Positions 33,579 to 41,932 of a stretch of 64,000 nt of DNA are shown piece by piece. Source of the DNA: an uncultured Acetobacteraceae bacterium. Its GTDB lineage: Bacteria; Pseudomonadota; Alphaproteobacteria; Acetobacterales; Acetobacteraceae. The stretch spans positions 124,001 through 188,000 of the forward strand of contig CALTUD010000001.1 in NCBI GenBank assembly GCA_943912335.1, written 5' to 3'. The position numbers and the translations under genes are program-made. Within the stretch, counting starts at the first letter, position 1. Each line of letters begins with the position of its first letter. The notes beneath the pieces are model-generated. The model saw only the letters and a program-made list of their open reading frames with translations. It was not told where the DNA came from and did no database searches.

Positions 33579-34085
33579 CTACAGCGTCGCGGCGGCACGG
33601 GCCGCTTGATTGTACTGCCCTGACAGGCGTCGGAGCAGGGCGGCTGCGTCGGACAGGATGGCGCCGTTCGGTTCGGCATCGGCGACGGAGGCGGCCAGGA
33701 TCTGTTCGCGAACCTCCCGATAGCGGGCGCAGAAGGCGCGGCCGCTGGCGGTGGCGCCGACCAGCTTCTCCTTGCCGTCGCGCTTGGTGCTGACCAGACC
33801 GGCGGCTTCCAGCTTGCGCAACGCGTAGGTGACCAGATGGATGTCGTCGATATCGAGCACCAGGGCGATGTCGGCGAGGCGTTTGAAGCGGTCGCGATGG
33901 CGCACCGTGTGCAGGATCAGCACTTCCAGCGGCGACAAGGACAGGCCCGCCGCCGAGGCGCAGCGGCCGATCCAGCGCTGATAGGCGGTGGCGGCCAGAG
34001 TGAGGCTGAATTCGAGCTCGCTGAGCGCAGGCGAGGCACCGTCCGCCAGATGCGCCGAGGACACGATCGCCCGTCTGCCGCTCAT
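33579..34085 (-). CDS. MarR-like winged-helix regulator
   Basis: 168-aa winged-helix DNA-binding protein. The HTH part is SPLEVLILHTVRHRDRFKRLADIALVLDIDDIHLVTYALRKLEAAGLV, followed by a wing (STKRDGKEKLVGATASG) and a helical C-terminus. It matches a MarR-like family often beside hydantoinase or oxoprolinase genes. The ATG at 34085 has GGGGAAC about 8 bases upstream. It is divergent from the oxoprolinase gene and precedes DUF969, so it likely controls both. A GTAT-ACG-ATAC palindrome lies between the divergent starts. Confidence 0.8.
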   Translation of the reverse strand: MSGRRAIVSSAHLADGASPALSELEFSLTLAATAYQRWIGRCASAAGLSLSPLEVLILHTVRHRDRFKRLADIALVLDIDDIHLVTYALRKLEAAGLVSTKRDGKEKLVGATASGRAFCARYREVREQILAASVADAEPNGAILSDAAALLRRLSGQYNQAARAAATL

Positions 34086-34141
34086 GCCTGTTCCCCGCTG
34101 CCGGGCGCAGCATCGGTTCTGGCGAGGCTGGCTGTCAATCT

Positions 34142-34152
34142 GTATACGATAC
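34142..34152. promoter_or_regulatory. Operator candidate between the MarR-like and oxoprolinase genes
   Basis: GTATACGATAC (GTAT/ATAC arms, 3-base centre) lies 34 bases before the oxoprolinase start and 57 bases from the regulator start, in an A/T-richer patch. Binding by the regulator is inference. Confidence 0.4.
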
Positions 34153-34185
34153 GGCGACGATTTCTCGACAAATCGGGAGGGTTCC

Positions 34186-37100
34186 ATGGGCGGCTGGGAG
34201 TTCTGGATCGACCGCGGGGGTACCTTTACCGACATCGTGGCGCGCGATCCGGACGGCGTGCTCAGCACCGCCAAGCTGTTGAGCGAGAACCCGGAGCGCT
34301 ACGACGATGCCGCCGTGGCCGGCATCCGTGCCATTCTCGGCGTCGCCCCGGGCGAGGCTTTGCCCCGTGCGCTGATCCGCTCGGTGAAGATGGGCACGAC
34401 GGTGGCGACCAACGCGCTGCTGGAGCGCAAGGGCGCGCGGACGCTGCTGGTGGTGGATCGCGGCTTCGGCGATCTGCTGGGGATCGGCACCCAGGCGCGG
34501 CCGCGTTTGTTCGATCTGCATATCCGCCTGCCGGAACCGATCCACGAGGCGGTGGAGGAGATCGGCGGCCGGATCGATGCCGAGGGCAGGGTGGTGGCGC
34601 CGCTGGACGAGGCGGAAACGCTCCGGATGCTGCGTCGCCGGCGCGCGGAAGGGTTCGGGTCGGTGTCGATCGTGCTGGCGCACAACTGGCGCTTTCCCGA
34701 CACCGAGCAGCGCGTGGCCTTGCTGGCGCGGGAGGCGGGTTTCACGCAGATCTCGGCGAGCCATGCTGTGTCGCCCCTGGTCGGGCTGGTGTCGCGCGGG
34801 CGCACCAGCGTGGTGGATGCGTATCTGTCGCCGGTGTTGCGCGGCTACGTGAACCGGGTGTCGGCGGCGTTGGGCGATACGGCGCTGAGCTTCATGCAGT
34901 CCAATGGCGGTCTGGCGGCGGCGGACCGGTTCGGCGGCAAGGATGCGATCCTGTCCGGGCCGGCCGGCGGCGTGGTGGCGGCGGCACGCACGGCGGAAGC
35001 GGCCGGATTCGGCGACGTGATCGGCTTCGACATGGGCGGGACCTCTACCGATGTGGCGCTGTATTCCGGCCGGTTCGAGCGTGTTTTCGATACGGTGGTG
35101 GCCGGGGTGGAGATGCGCGTGCCGATGATGCGCATCGACACGGTGGCGGCGGGGGGCGGTTCGATCCTGCATCACGATTCCGGCCGGTTCCGGGTGGGGC
35201 CGGACAGTGCCGGCGCCCGGCCCGGCCCTGCCTGTTACCGCAACGGCGGTCCGTTGACGGTCACGGACGCCAATCTGCTGACCGGTCGGCTCGATCCGGC
35301 GCATTTCCCGTCCTTGTTCGGACCGAACGGCGATGCGCCGCTGGACCGTGCGGTGGTGGAGCAGGAATTCGCCGCGCTGGCGGCGGATATCGGCGGCGAT
35401 GTCGATCCGCGTGACGTTGCGGAGGGGTTTCTGCTGGTGGCGGTGAACACCATGGCCGCCGCCATTCGGCGTGCGGCGCTGGAGAAGGGCCGGGATGCGT
35501 CGGATTTCACCCTGCAATGTTTCGGCGGGGCGGGCGGGCAACTCGCCTGTCGCGTGGCGGAATCGCTCGGCATGCGACGTGTTCTGATCCACCCGATGGC
35601 CGGCGTGTTGAGTGCGTTCGGCATGGGGCTGGCCGATCGCATGGCGATGCGGCAGCGTTCGGTGGAGCGCGCGCTCGACGCGGAAAGCGCCGAACTGATC
35701 GCGGAGATCGCGGAAGAGCTCGGTCGGGACGCTGAGGGCGAACTGGGCGTGGCCGATTCCAGGCGCAACGTGGAGGTGATGCTGCGCTATCGCAACAGCG
35801 ATACGGCTCTGGCGGTGACGCCTGGACGTTTCCACGGATTGCGCGAGCAGTTCGAGGCCGTTCACCGCGCACGGTACGGATTCGTCGATCCGGCGCAGAC
35901 CGTGATGGTGGATAGCGTGGTGGTGGAGGTCGTATCGGCGGGTGCGGCCGTTTCCTTGCCTATGCTGCCGCCACGGGCCGGCGCGGCGCCCGTTCCGGTC
36001 GGTCGTGTCGTGCTGTGGTCGGACGGGCAGGCGCTGGATGCGCCGGTGCTGGAGCGGGCTGCGCTGCGTCCTGGCGATCGCATCGACGGGCCTGCGCTGA
36101 TCCGGGAGCCGATCGCGACCACGGTGGTGGAGCCGGGCTGGCGGGTCGAGATCGGTGCGCAGGGCGAAATCCTGCTGCATCACGCGACGGCGATGCCGAA
36201 ATCTGCGCCCGATCCGGACGTGCCGGACCCGGCGCAGCTCGAATTGTTCAATATCCGTTTCATGGGCATCGCCGAGCGCATGGGCGTCGTGCTGCGCCAG
36301 ACCGCCAGCAGCGTGAACATGAAGGAGAGGCTCGACTTTTCCTGTGCGCTGTTCGACAGGGATGGTCAGCTGATCGCCAATGCGCCGCACGTTCCAGTGC
36401 ATCTGGGCGCGATGGGGGAGAGCGTGCGTGCGGTGATTCGGTCGCGCGGGAACACGCTCAAGCCGGGCGATGCCGTGGCGCTGAACAATCCGTTCAACGG
36501 CGGCACGCATCTGCCGGACATCACCGTGATCTCTCCTTCGTTCGACGATACCGGCGCAATCCGGTTCTTCGTCGCCAATCGCGGCCATCATGCGGATATC
36601 GGCGGACTGACGCCGGGCTCGACGCCGCCCGGATCACGCCGGCTCGACGAGGAGGGCGTGGTGATCGACGATTTCCTGCTGGTCGGGAACGGCGTTCTTC
36701 GGGAGGAGGCGTTCCGCGATCTGTTGACCGGCGCGCGCTGGCCTGCGCGTTCGCCCGACACCAATCTGGCCGATATCCGCGCCCAGCTCGCCGCCAATCA
36801 GGCCGGGCTGGCGGAGCTGGCCGCGCTCGTGCGCGAGCATGGCTGGGCGCTGGTGGAGGCGTATATGGGCCATGTCAGGGCCCATGCGGAAGAAAACGTG
36901 CGTCGCGTGATCGGGCGTCTGGAAGACGGCGCCTTCAGTTATCCGATGGATGACGGAGCGACTCTTCGTGTAGCGATCGGGATCGATCGGGACAGCCGGT
37001 CGGCGGTGATCGACTTCACCGGCACTTCGGCCGCGGATGGCGGCAATTTCAACGCACCGCCGGCGGTGACGCGCGCCGCCGTGCTCTATGTGTTCCGCTG

Positions 37101-37758
37101 CCTGCTGGACGAGGATCTGCCGCTGAACGAAGGTTGTCTGGCGCCGTTGCGGATCGTTCTGCCGGAGAACAGCTTTCTGAGCCCGCCTCCCGGCAGCGCC
37201 GTGGTGGCCGGAAACACGGAGATCAGCCAGGCCGTGTGCAATGCGCTGCTGGGGGCGCTCGGTGCGCAGGCGGCATCGCAGGGCACGATGAACAACCTGC
37301 TGTTCGGCAATGAACGTTGCCAGTACTACGAGACCATTTGCGGCGGTGCGGGTGCCGGGCCAGGCTTTGACGGTGCGTCGGGTGTGCATACGCACATGAC
37401 CAATACGCGCATCACCGATCCGGAGATCCTGGAGATGCGTTATCCGGTCAGGCTCGACCGGTTTTCCTTACGGCCCGGATCGGGCGGGGCCGGGCGTTGG
37501 TCGGGCGGATGCGGCGTGGAGCGGGCGATCGTGGCGTTGGAGCCGATCGAGGCGACGATCGTCTCATCGCGGCGCAGCGTGGCGCCGTTCGGTGCCGCAG
37601 GCGGCGAAGCAGGCGAACCCGGGCGGCAACGTGTGGATCGCGCTGACGGCACGCGATATGATCTGGCCGGACGCGATCGGGCCCTGCTGGCGGCCGGAGA
37701 CAGGCTGGTGGTTCTCACGCCCGGCGGCGGCGGATGGGGTGTTTCGGAAGCATCCTGA
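34186..37758 (+). CDS. 5-oxoprolinase (ATP-hydrolysing), HyuA-HyuB fusion
   Basis: 1190-aa enzyme hydrolysing 5-oxo-L-proline to glutamate at the cost of ATP, or a close hydantoinase relative. The HyuA half (residues 1 to about 690) has the ATPase motifs WIDRGGTFTDIVARDPDG and IGFDMGGTSTDVALYSG plus SGPAGGVV. The HyuB half (about 700-1190) has FNIRFMGIAERMGVVLRQTASSVNMKERLDFS, NNPFNGGTHLPD and NRGHHADIGG. Length and domain order match the single-chain OplA type. The ATG at 34186 follows GGGAGG by 5 bases. The divergent DUF969/DUF979 genes would supply uptake. Confidence 0.9.
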   Translation: MGGWEFWIDRGGTFTDIVARDPDGVLSTAKLLSENPERYDDAAVAGIRAILGVAPGEALPRALIRSVKMGTTVATNALLERKGARTLLVVDRGFGDLLGIGTQARPRLFDLHIRLPEPIHEAVEEIGGRIDAEGRVVAPLDEAETLRMLRRRRAEGFGSVSIVLAHNWRFPDTEQRVALLAREAGFTQISASHAVSPLVGLVSRGRTSVVDAYLSPVLRGYVNRVSAALGDTALSFMQSNGGLAAADRFGGKDAILSGPAGGVVAAARTAEAAGFGDVIGFDMGGTSTDVALYSGRFERVFDTVVAGVEMRVPMMRIDTVAAGGGSILHHDSGRFRVGPDSAGARPGPACYRNGGPLTVTDANLLTGRLDPAHFPSLFGPNGDAPLDRAVVEQEFAALAADIGGDVDPRDVAEGFLLVAVNTMAAAIRRAALEKGRDASDFTLQCFGGAGGQLACRVAESLGMRRVLIHPMAGVLSAFGMGLADRMAMRQRSVERALDAESAELIAEIAEELGRDAEGELGVADSRRNVEVMLRYRNSDTALAVTPGRFHGLREQFEAVHRARYGFVDPAQTVMVDSVVVEVVSAGAAVSLPMLPPRAGAAPVPVGRVVLWSDGQALDAPVLERAALRPGDRIDGPALIREPIATTVVEPGWRVEIGAQGEILLHHATAMPKSAPDPDVPDPAQLELFNIRFMGIAERMGVVLRQTASSVNMKERLDFSCALFDRDGQLIANAPHVPVHLGAMGESVRAVIRSRGNTLKPGDAVALNNPFNGGTHLPDITVISPSFDDTGAIRFFVANRGHHADIGGLTPGSTPPGSRRLDEEGVVIDDFLLVGNGVLREEAFRDLLTGARWPARSPDTNLADIRAQLAANQAGLAELAALVREHGWALVEAYMGHVRAHAEENVRRVIGRLEDGAFSYPMDDGATLRVAIGIDRDSRSAVIDFTGTSAADGGNFNAPPAVTRAAVLYVFRCLLDEDLPLNEGCLAPLRIVLPENSFLSPPPGSAVVAGNTEISQAVCNALLGALGAQAASQGTMNNLLFGNERCQYYETICGGAGAGPGFDGASGVHTHMTNTRITDPEILEMRYPVRLDRFSLRPGSGGAGRWSGGCGVERAIVALEPIEATIVSSRRSVAPFGAAGGEAGEPGRQRVDRADGTRYDLAGRDRALLAAGDRLVVLTPGGGGWGVSEAS

Positions 37759-37847
37759 TCCCATCATCGTCTTTTTCAAGCGCGAGACGGTCGCCGAAAC
37801 CCGGTACCGATCGCGTCGTTCGCGCCAAGATCTGAGGAGGTTTCGTC

Positions 37848-38696
37848 ATGTCGGATACCAACACACCTGTCTGGTTCATCAGCGGCTGCTCCACCGGGTT
37901 CGGCCGCGATCTGGCGACGCTGGTGCTGGAGAAAGGGGGGCGTGCCGTGGTCACGGCGCGCGATGCTGCGCGCGTGGCCGACCTGGTGGAGGGGCATGAG
38001 AACGATGCGCTCGCGGTCGCGCTCGACGTGACGGATCAGACGGCGATCGACCGTGCCGTGGCGGCGACGATCGAGCGTTTCGGCCGCATCGACGTCCTGG
38101 TGAACAATGCCGGCTACGGCTACCAGGCGTCGATCGAGGAAGGCGACGACAAGGAGATCCGCGCGCAGTTCGACGCCAACGTGTTCGGCTTGTTCGCCCT
38201 GACGCGTGCGGTTCTGCCGGCCATGCGGGCGCAGCGGCGCGGGCATGTGATCAACATCACCTCGATGGCCGGTCTCGTCGGGTTTCCGGGCTCCGGCTAC
38301 TACTCGGCCAGCAAGCATGCGGTCGAAGGCTGGTCGGACGCGTTGGCGATCGAGGCCGCACCTCTGGGGATCAAGGTGACCTGCATCGAGCCGGGTCCGT
38401 TCCGCACCGATTGGGCCGGTCGCTCCCTGCGTCAGACTCCTGGCCGCATCGCCGATTATGCAGAGACGGCAGGTGCGCGAATGAAGAACACCGCTGCGGC
38501 CAGTGGCGAACAGAAGGGTGATCCGAAGCGGGCGGTGCAGGCGATGTTCGAGATCGCTCTGAGCGAAACCGCACCGCGTCATTACGTTCTGGGCGCGATG
38601 GCCAACGATGTGGTCCTGTCGCGGCTGAAGCAGCGCGTGGCGGAGATCGAAGCCTGGCAGGAGAAGGGCAGGGCGACCGACTTCCCGGAAGGCTGA
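37848..38696 (+). CDS. Short-chain dehydrogenase/reductase
   Basis: Classical SDR, 282 aa. The cofactor motif is SGCSTGFGRDLA. Then come NNAGYGYQ, the catalytic Ser in NITSMAGLVG and YxxxK in YYSASKHAVEGW. The substrate is unknown; the long C-terminal part (DPKRAVQAMFEIALSETAPRHYVLG) is common in SDRs of oxidative-stress or fatty-alcohol type. The ATG at 37848 has GAGGAGG about 6 bases upstream, a strong site. It stands alone, 89 bases after the oxoprolinase gene. Confidence 0.9.
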   Translation: MSDTNTPVWFISGCSTGFGRDLATLVLEKGGRAVVTARDAARVADLVEGHENDALAVALDVTDQTAIDRAVAATIERFGRIDVLVNNAGYGYQASIEEGDDKEIRAQFDANVFGLFALTRAVLPAMRAQRRGHVINITSMAGLVGFPGSGYYSASKHAVEGWSDALAIEAAPLGIKVTCIEPGPFRTDWAGRSLRQTPGRIADYAETAGARMKNTAAASGEQKGDPKRAVQAMFEIALSETAPRHYVLGAMANDVVLSRLKQRVAEIEAWQEKGRATDFPEG

Positions 38697-38712
38697 AGAG
38701 CGGCGCGCCTTT

Positions 38713-38728
38713 CGGACCGCCCGGTCCG
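38713..38728. terminator. Hairpin between convergent SDR and nrtR genes
   Basis: CGGACCG / CGGTCCG with a two-base CC centre lies in the 64-base convergent gap. There is no T-run, so a terminating role is only inferred. Confidence 0.4.
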
Positions 38729-38760
38729 GAGGCGTTCTCGCGCTTCGACGACCGGCCGGA

Positions 38761-39411
38761 TCAGCTCAGCAGCGGGCGCCGGAACAGCAGTTCGGCGCCC
38801 GGACGGACACCGAAAAGCTGGGTCGGACGACCGATGTCGCGTCGCTCGCCGCGTTTTTCCAGCACGTCCTGCGCCAGCAGTTTGCGCCGGAAATTCGCCG
38901 CGTCGATCGGGCCGCCTGCGACCAGCCGGTAGGCGGTCAGCGCTTCCGTCAGGGTGAAGGGCTCGGGGATCAGGAACAGCGGCAGGGCGCTGTAGCTGGC
39001 TTTGGCGCGCAGCCGGTCGAGCGCCTGGGCGACGATCTCGGCGTGGTCGAAGGCGAGGGGCGGCAGGTTCTCGGCATCGTGGAACTCGAGGCCGGGTGCG
39101 GGGCCGGACAGAATGGCGGCGTAGGACACCGACAGGCTCCAGCCGCGCGGATCGCGCCGCGCGTTGCCGCGCGTGCCGAGCTGCTCGCCATAGGCCGGTT
39201 CGGCGCCGACCTTCGTGCGCAGCACACGCCGCATCACCGCGTCGAGATCCGCATCCTCGCCCACGCGGACGAACCCGCCCGGAAGGGCGCGTTCGCCATA
39301 GGCGGGTTCGTCCGGTGCGTCGCGGCGGAGCAGGCCCACGGACAATGCTCCGTCCAGAAGGGCCAGCACCACCACATCGACCGTGGCGATCGGGCGTGGA
39401 TGATCCGCCAT
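38761..39411 (-). CDS. nrtR: NrtR-type Nudix-related transcriptional regulator
   Basis: 216 aa: an N-terminal Nudix-fold domain (residues 1-135) and a C-terminal winged helix (PFTLTEALTAYRLVAGGPIDAANFRRKLLAQDVLE). The Nudix box is degenerate. Where catalytic members have REUxEE, this protein reads MRRVLRTKVG, so hydrolysis is unlikely. That fits NrtR regulators, which sense ADP-ribose and repress NAD genes. It is the third gene after prs and nadV, 11 bases past the nadV stop. The operator candidate at 41769 precedes the operon. Confidence 0.87.
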   Translation of the reverse strand: MADHPRPIATVDVVVLALLDGALSVGLLRRDAPDEPAYGERALPGGFVRVGEDADLDAVMRRVLRTKVGAEPAYGEQLGTRGNARRDPRGWSLSVSYAAILSGPAPGLEFHDAENLPPLAFDHAEIVAQALDRLRAKASYSALPLFLIPEPFTLTEALTAYRLVAGGPIDAANFRRKLLAQDVLEKRGERRDIGRPTQLFGVRPGAELLFRRPLLS

Positions 39412-39422
39412 CGCCGTCCGGC

Positions 39423-40928
39423 TCAGAAGATCTGCGCGGCCAGACGGGCGCGGATCTGCGCCAGGCTTTGTTCGCGCAGAAGCTTGCCGTTCTCGAACAC
39501 CGGCTCCAGCGCGCCGCCTTTTTCCTGTTCGGGCGTTTGGTGATCGTGCTGGACGTAGGTGCCGTTCTGCTCTTCCACCCGCAGCAGGCCGGCGGCGGAG
39601 CGCTTGGCGCCGGCGGAGGTTTTCGGGTCTTTCATCAGCAGGCGCGGTTCGCCATTCACCTGCGCCCAGGTCGCCTTCATGGCGATGGAATAGCTGTCGC
39701 GGGTGACGAGCTGGTAGGAGAACGAGCCGATCCCGAACACGAGGTTGGTGGAGGCGTAGCCCTTCGCTTTCAGCCCTTCGATGATGTCGGTGGCGCGTTC
39801 CAGCGTGATGGCGTCGCCGTAGATCAGCCCGACGGCGGGATGGAGCACGCGGTAGCCTTGTTCGGTGGTGGTGCCGCCGAAGATCTCCCACAGGATCTCG
39901 ACGGACCCCTTGCGTGCGGGATCGCCCTCGGGCGCGTCCGGGTCGCCGCAGATGATGCGGACGGGATCGCCGGAATCCGGCCGGAACACCACTTTGGCCA
40001 TGCCGTTCGCATCCGGCGTGCGGACCAGGATCTCGGTCTTGAGCCGGCGCGTGTAGTCTTCGAGCACCTGGAAGTAGTCCCAGGTATCGGACACGATGGA
40101 GACGATGCCGCTCGGGTGGACGTCGCAGATCAAACGGCGATAGGTCTCGATCTCCTCTTCCTGGCCGCCGATGCACATGACCATGTGCTCGGTGGCGGGC
40201 ACGGAGGCGCCGATCAGATAGGGCGGCCGCATGTCGTCGCCGCCGTAGAAGCGTTCCGCCACGTCCAGGGCCGCCACCGTGTCCGTGCCGACGAAGGAAC
40301 AGAGATGGGCCACGCCTGAATTGGCCGCGTCCACATGCCCGCTCATGCCGCGCATGGAGAAATCATGCCCCTGGAACGGGACGAAATCCGCGTTTCCTGT
40401 CGTCTCGATCGCGGCCTTTTCCAGCAGACGACGGAATTCGAACGCCTGGCTGGCATTCACGCAGGGCTTCCAAAGTTCGGCCGAGAGGACGGATTCGAGA
40501 TAGTTGGTGAGCCAGGGGAAGCGCGGATCTGTGTTGATCACGGTGAGCGGCGCCACCTGCATCGGCACGCGCGCGCCTTCGGGAAGGGCCTTGATCAGCA
40601 AGGGAAGGTGGCCGAGCCGGTGCAGGGCGCGGAAGCCTTCCACGTCGGCGCAGCCCGGCCCGATCGCGCCGTCGATGCGCGCGCGCAGCTTTTCGATCAC
40701 CTCGTCCTCGGGGCGATGGAAGAAGGTCTCGTTCCACTGCCCGATCAGGAAATCCTTGATGAAGCGCTGGAGCCCGAAGAACACCATGCGGTGGTCGCTG
40801 TCGGGCAGTTCGCGCGCCAGCTTGGGCGAACGCGGGGTGAGGTTGGAATAGATGTATTCCGTGCCTGCGGGCAGCATCTTGTGGTGGCCGGTCTTGTAGA
40901 AATCGACCGCGTGCGGAGCGAAGATCAT
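39423..40928 (-). CDS. nadV: Nicotinamide phosphoribosyltransferase
   Basis: Makes nicotinamide mononucleotide from nicotinamide and PRPP, the first step of direct NAD salvage. The 501-aa length is normal for NadV/NAMPT. Landmarks are DFYKTGHHKMLPAGTEYIYSN near the N-terminus, FQGHDFSMRGMSG, and IVSIVSDTWDYFQVL. Then VVFRPDSGDPVRIICG binds the phosphoribosyl group, and NLVFGIGSFSYQLVTRDS follows. The ATG at 40928 overlaps the prs stop (ATGA) and has GGAGAAC upstream. Confidence 0.94.
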   Translation of the reverse strand: MIFAPHAVDFYKTGHHKMLPAGTEYIYSNLTPRSPKLARELPDSDHRMVFFGLQRFIKDFLIGQWNETFFHRPEDEVIEKLRARIDGAIGPGCADVEGFRALHRLGHLPLLIKALPEGARVPMQVAPLTVINTDPRFPWLTNYLESVLSAELWKPCVNASQAFEFRRLLEKAAIETTGNADFVPFQGHDFSMRGMSGHVDAANSGVAHLCSFVGTDTVAALDVAERFYGGDDMRPPYLIGASVPATEHMVMCIGGQEEEIETYRRLICDVHPSGIVSIVSDTWDYFQVLEDYTRRLKTEILVRTPDANGMAKVVFRPDSGDPVRIICGDPDAPEGDPARKGSVEILWEIFGGTTTEQGYRVLHPAVGLIYGDAITLERATDIIEGLKAKGYASTNLVFGIGSFSYQLVTRDSYSIAMKATWAQVNGEPRLLMKDPKTSAGAKRSAAGLLRVEEQNGTYVQHDHQTPEQEKGGALEPVFENGKLLREQSLAQIRARLAAQIF

Positions 40929-41740
40929 CGAACGTTCTCCTGGCCGGCGGGGAGGGGCACCAGCGTCACCTGATCGGCGAGCGACGGGTCGAACAGATTG
41001 GCGCACAGAACCTCGTCGAAGATTTCGCGCAGTTCGCCGAGGCCCTGCGAGAAGATGCCGTGCGTGACGTAGAGGCGCAGCGGGGCGCGCGTGACCGTGC
41101 GCAGGAAGCGGCCGAGATGGGTGAAGGTGCGGCCGCCGTCGCAGATGTCGTCCACCACGAGCACCGGTTCGTCGGGGCCCAGGGCGTCGAGCAGTTCCGG
41201 GTCGCGCACGTCGCCGGTATCGGGGTCGCGTCGCTTGATGGCGCGCAGCAGCCTGTGTGCGTCGTCGGCGCAGGCGCCGGAGCGTTCCACCGCGCCCTTG
41301 TCCGGCGCTACCACGCGCTCTCCCTTTTTCAGATGGGGGCGGACGAAGGCGGCGGCGGGGATCGAGCGCAGCCTGGGCACCTGTTCCAGCGAGACCGGGG
41401 AATGCACGTCCCAGGTGACGATCTCGGCCCAGTCGTGCAGCGCCAGCATGCGGCCGAGAACGGACAGGGCGAAGGCCTCGCCGGTCCATGCGGCGCGGTC
41501 CTGGCGGGAATAGGGCAGGTAGGGGATCAGCAGGTGCATCGGCGCCGGGCTCAGGCGACGGATGGCGTCGCCCACCAGCATCAGCGCCATCAGCGTGTCG
41601 GAGTCGTGGACATGGGCGGTGACGTCCCAGCGTGCGACGTGCTCCGGCGGATCGAGCAGCCTGATCTGCACCTCGCCTGCGGAGAAGTTGAAGCGTTTGA
41701 GGCCGATCTCCTGCCCGTCGGCGCGGATGGTGATGCTCAT
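40925..41740 (-). CDS. prs: Ribose-phosphate pyrophosphokinase (short form)
   Basis: Makes PRPP, the co-substrate of NadV. The 271-aa protein is shorter than housekeeping Prs (about 310-315 aa). It keeps IPYLPYSRQDRA, VTWDVHSP with the metal His, RVVAPDKGA and the PRPP loop VLVVDDICDGGRTF. The trailing RVVAPDKGAVERSGA replaces the usual SPDxGG segment. Shortened Prs proteins are often encoded with nadV. It is the first gene of the NAD-salvage operon, coupled to nadV by a 4-base overlap. Confidence 0.88.
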   Translation of the reverse strand: MSITIRADGQEIGLKRFNFSAGEVQIRLLDPPEHVARWDVTAHVHDSDTLMALMLVGDAIRRLSPAPMHLLIPYLPYSRQDRAAWTGEAFALSVLGRMLALHDWAEIVTWDVHSPVSLEQVPRLRSIPAAAFVRPHLKKGERVVAPDKGAVERSGACADDAHRLLRAIKRRDPDTGDVRDPELLDALGPDEPVLVVDDICDGGRTFTHLGRFLRTVTRAPLRLYVTHGIFSQGLGELREIFDEVLCANLFDPSLADQVTLVPLPAGQENVR

Positions 41741-41768
41741 CCGGAACTCCCTCGGTCGTTGTTAAGAG

Positions 41769-41789
41769 TAAAATGCACATTGCAAATAA
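41769..41789. promoter_or_regulatory. NrtR operator candidate upstream of prs-nadV-nrtR
   Basis: An A/T-rich imperfect palindrome, arms TAAAATGCA and TGCAAATAA around CAT, lies 28 bases before the prs start. It contrasts with the GC-rich surroundings. Assignment to NrtR rests on position only. Confidence 0.4.
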
Positions 41790-41932
41790 TAAGGACAAGT
41801 CACGGCTTTGCGAGCGCCCCGCCTGAAGCCGGATCGGCGCGACCCTGCCCGGCCCAGCGCGCTGTGGCACGGGCGGACGCGAGGGTGTAGGGAGCACGCT
41901 TTCACGGAACAGCGACCGGAAGGGCCGCCCGC

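Noticed and set aside
34135..36591. 818-aa minus-strand open frame
   Set aside because: It is antisense to the oxoprolinase gene, whose catalytic motifs are complete.
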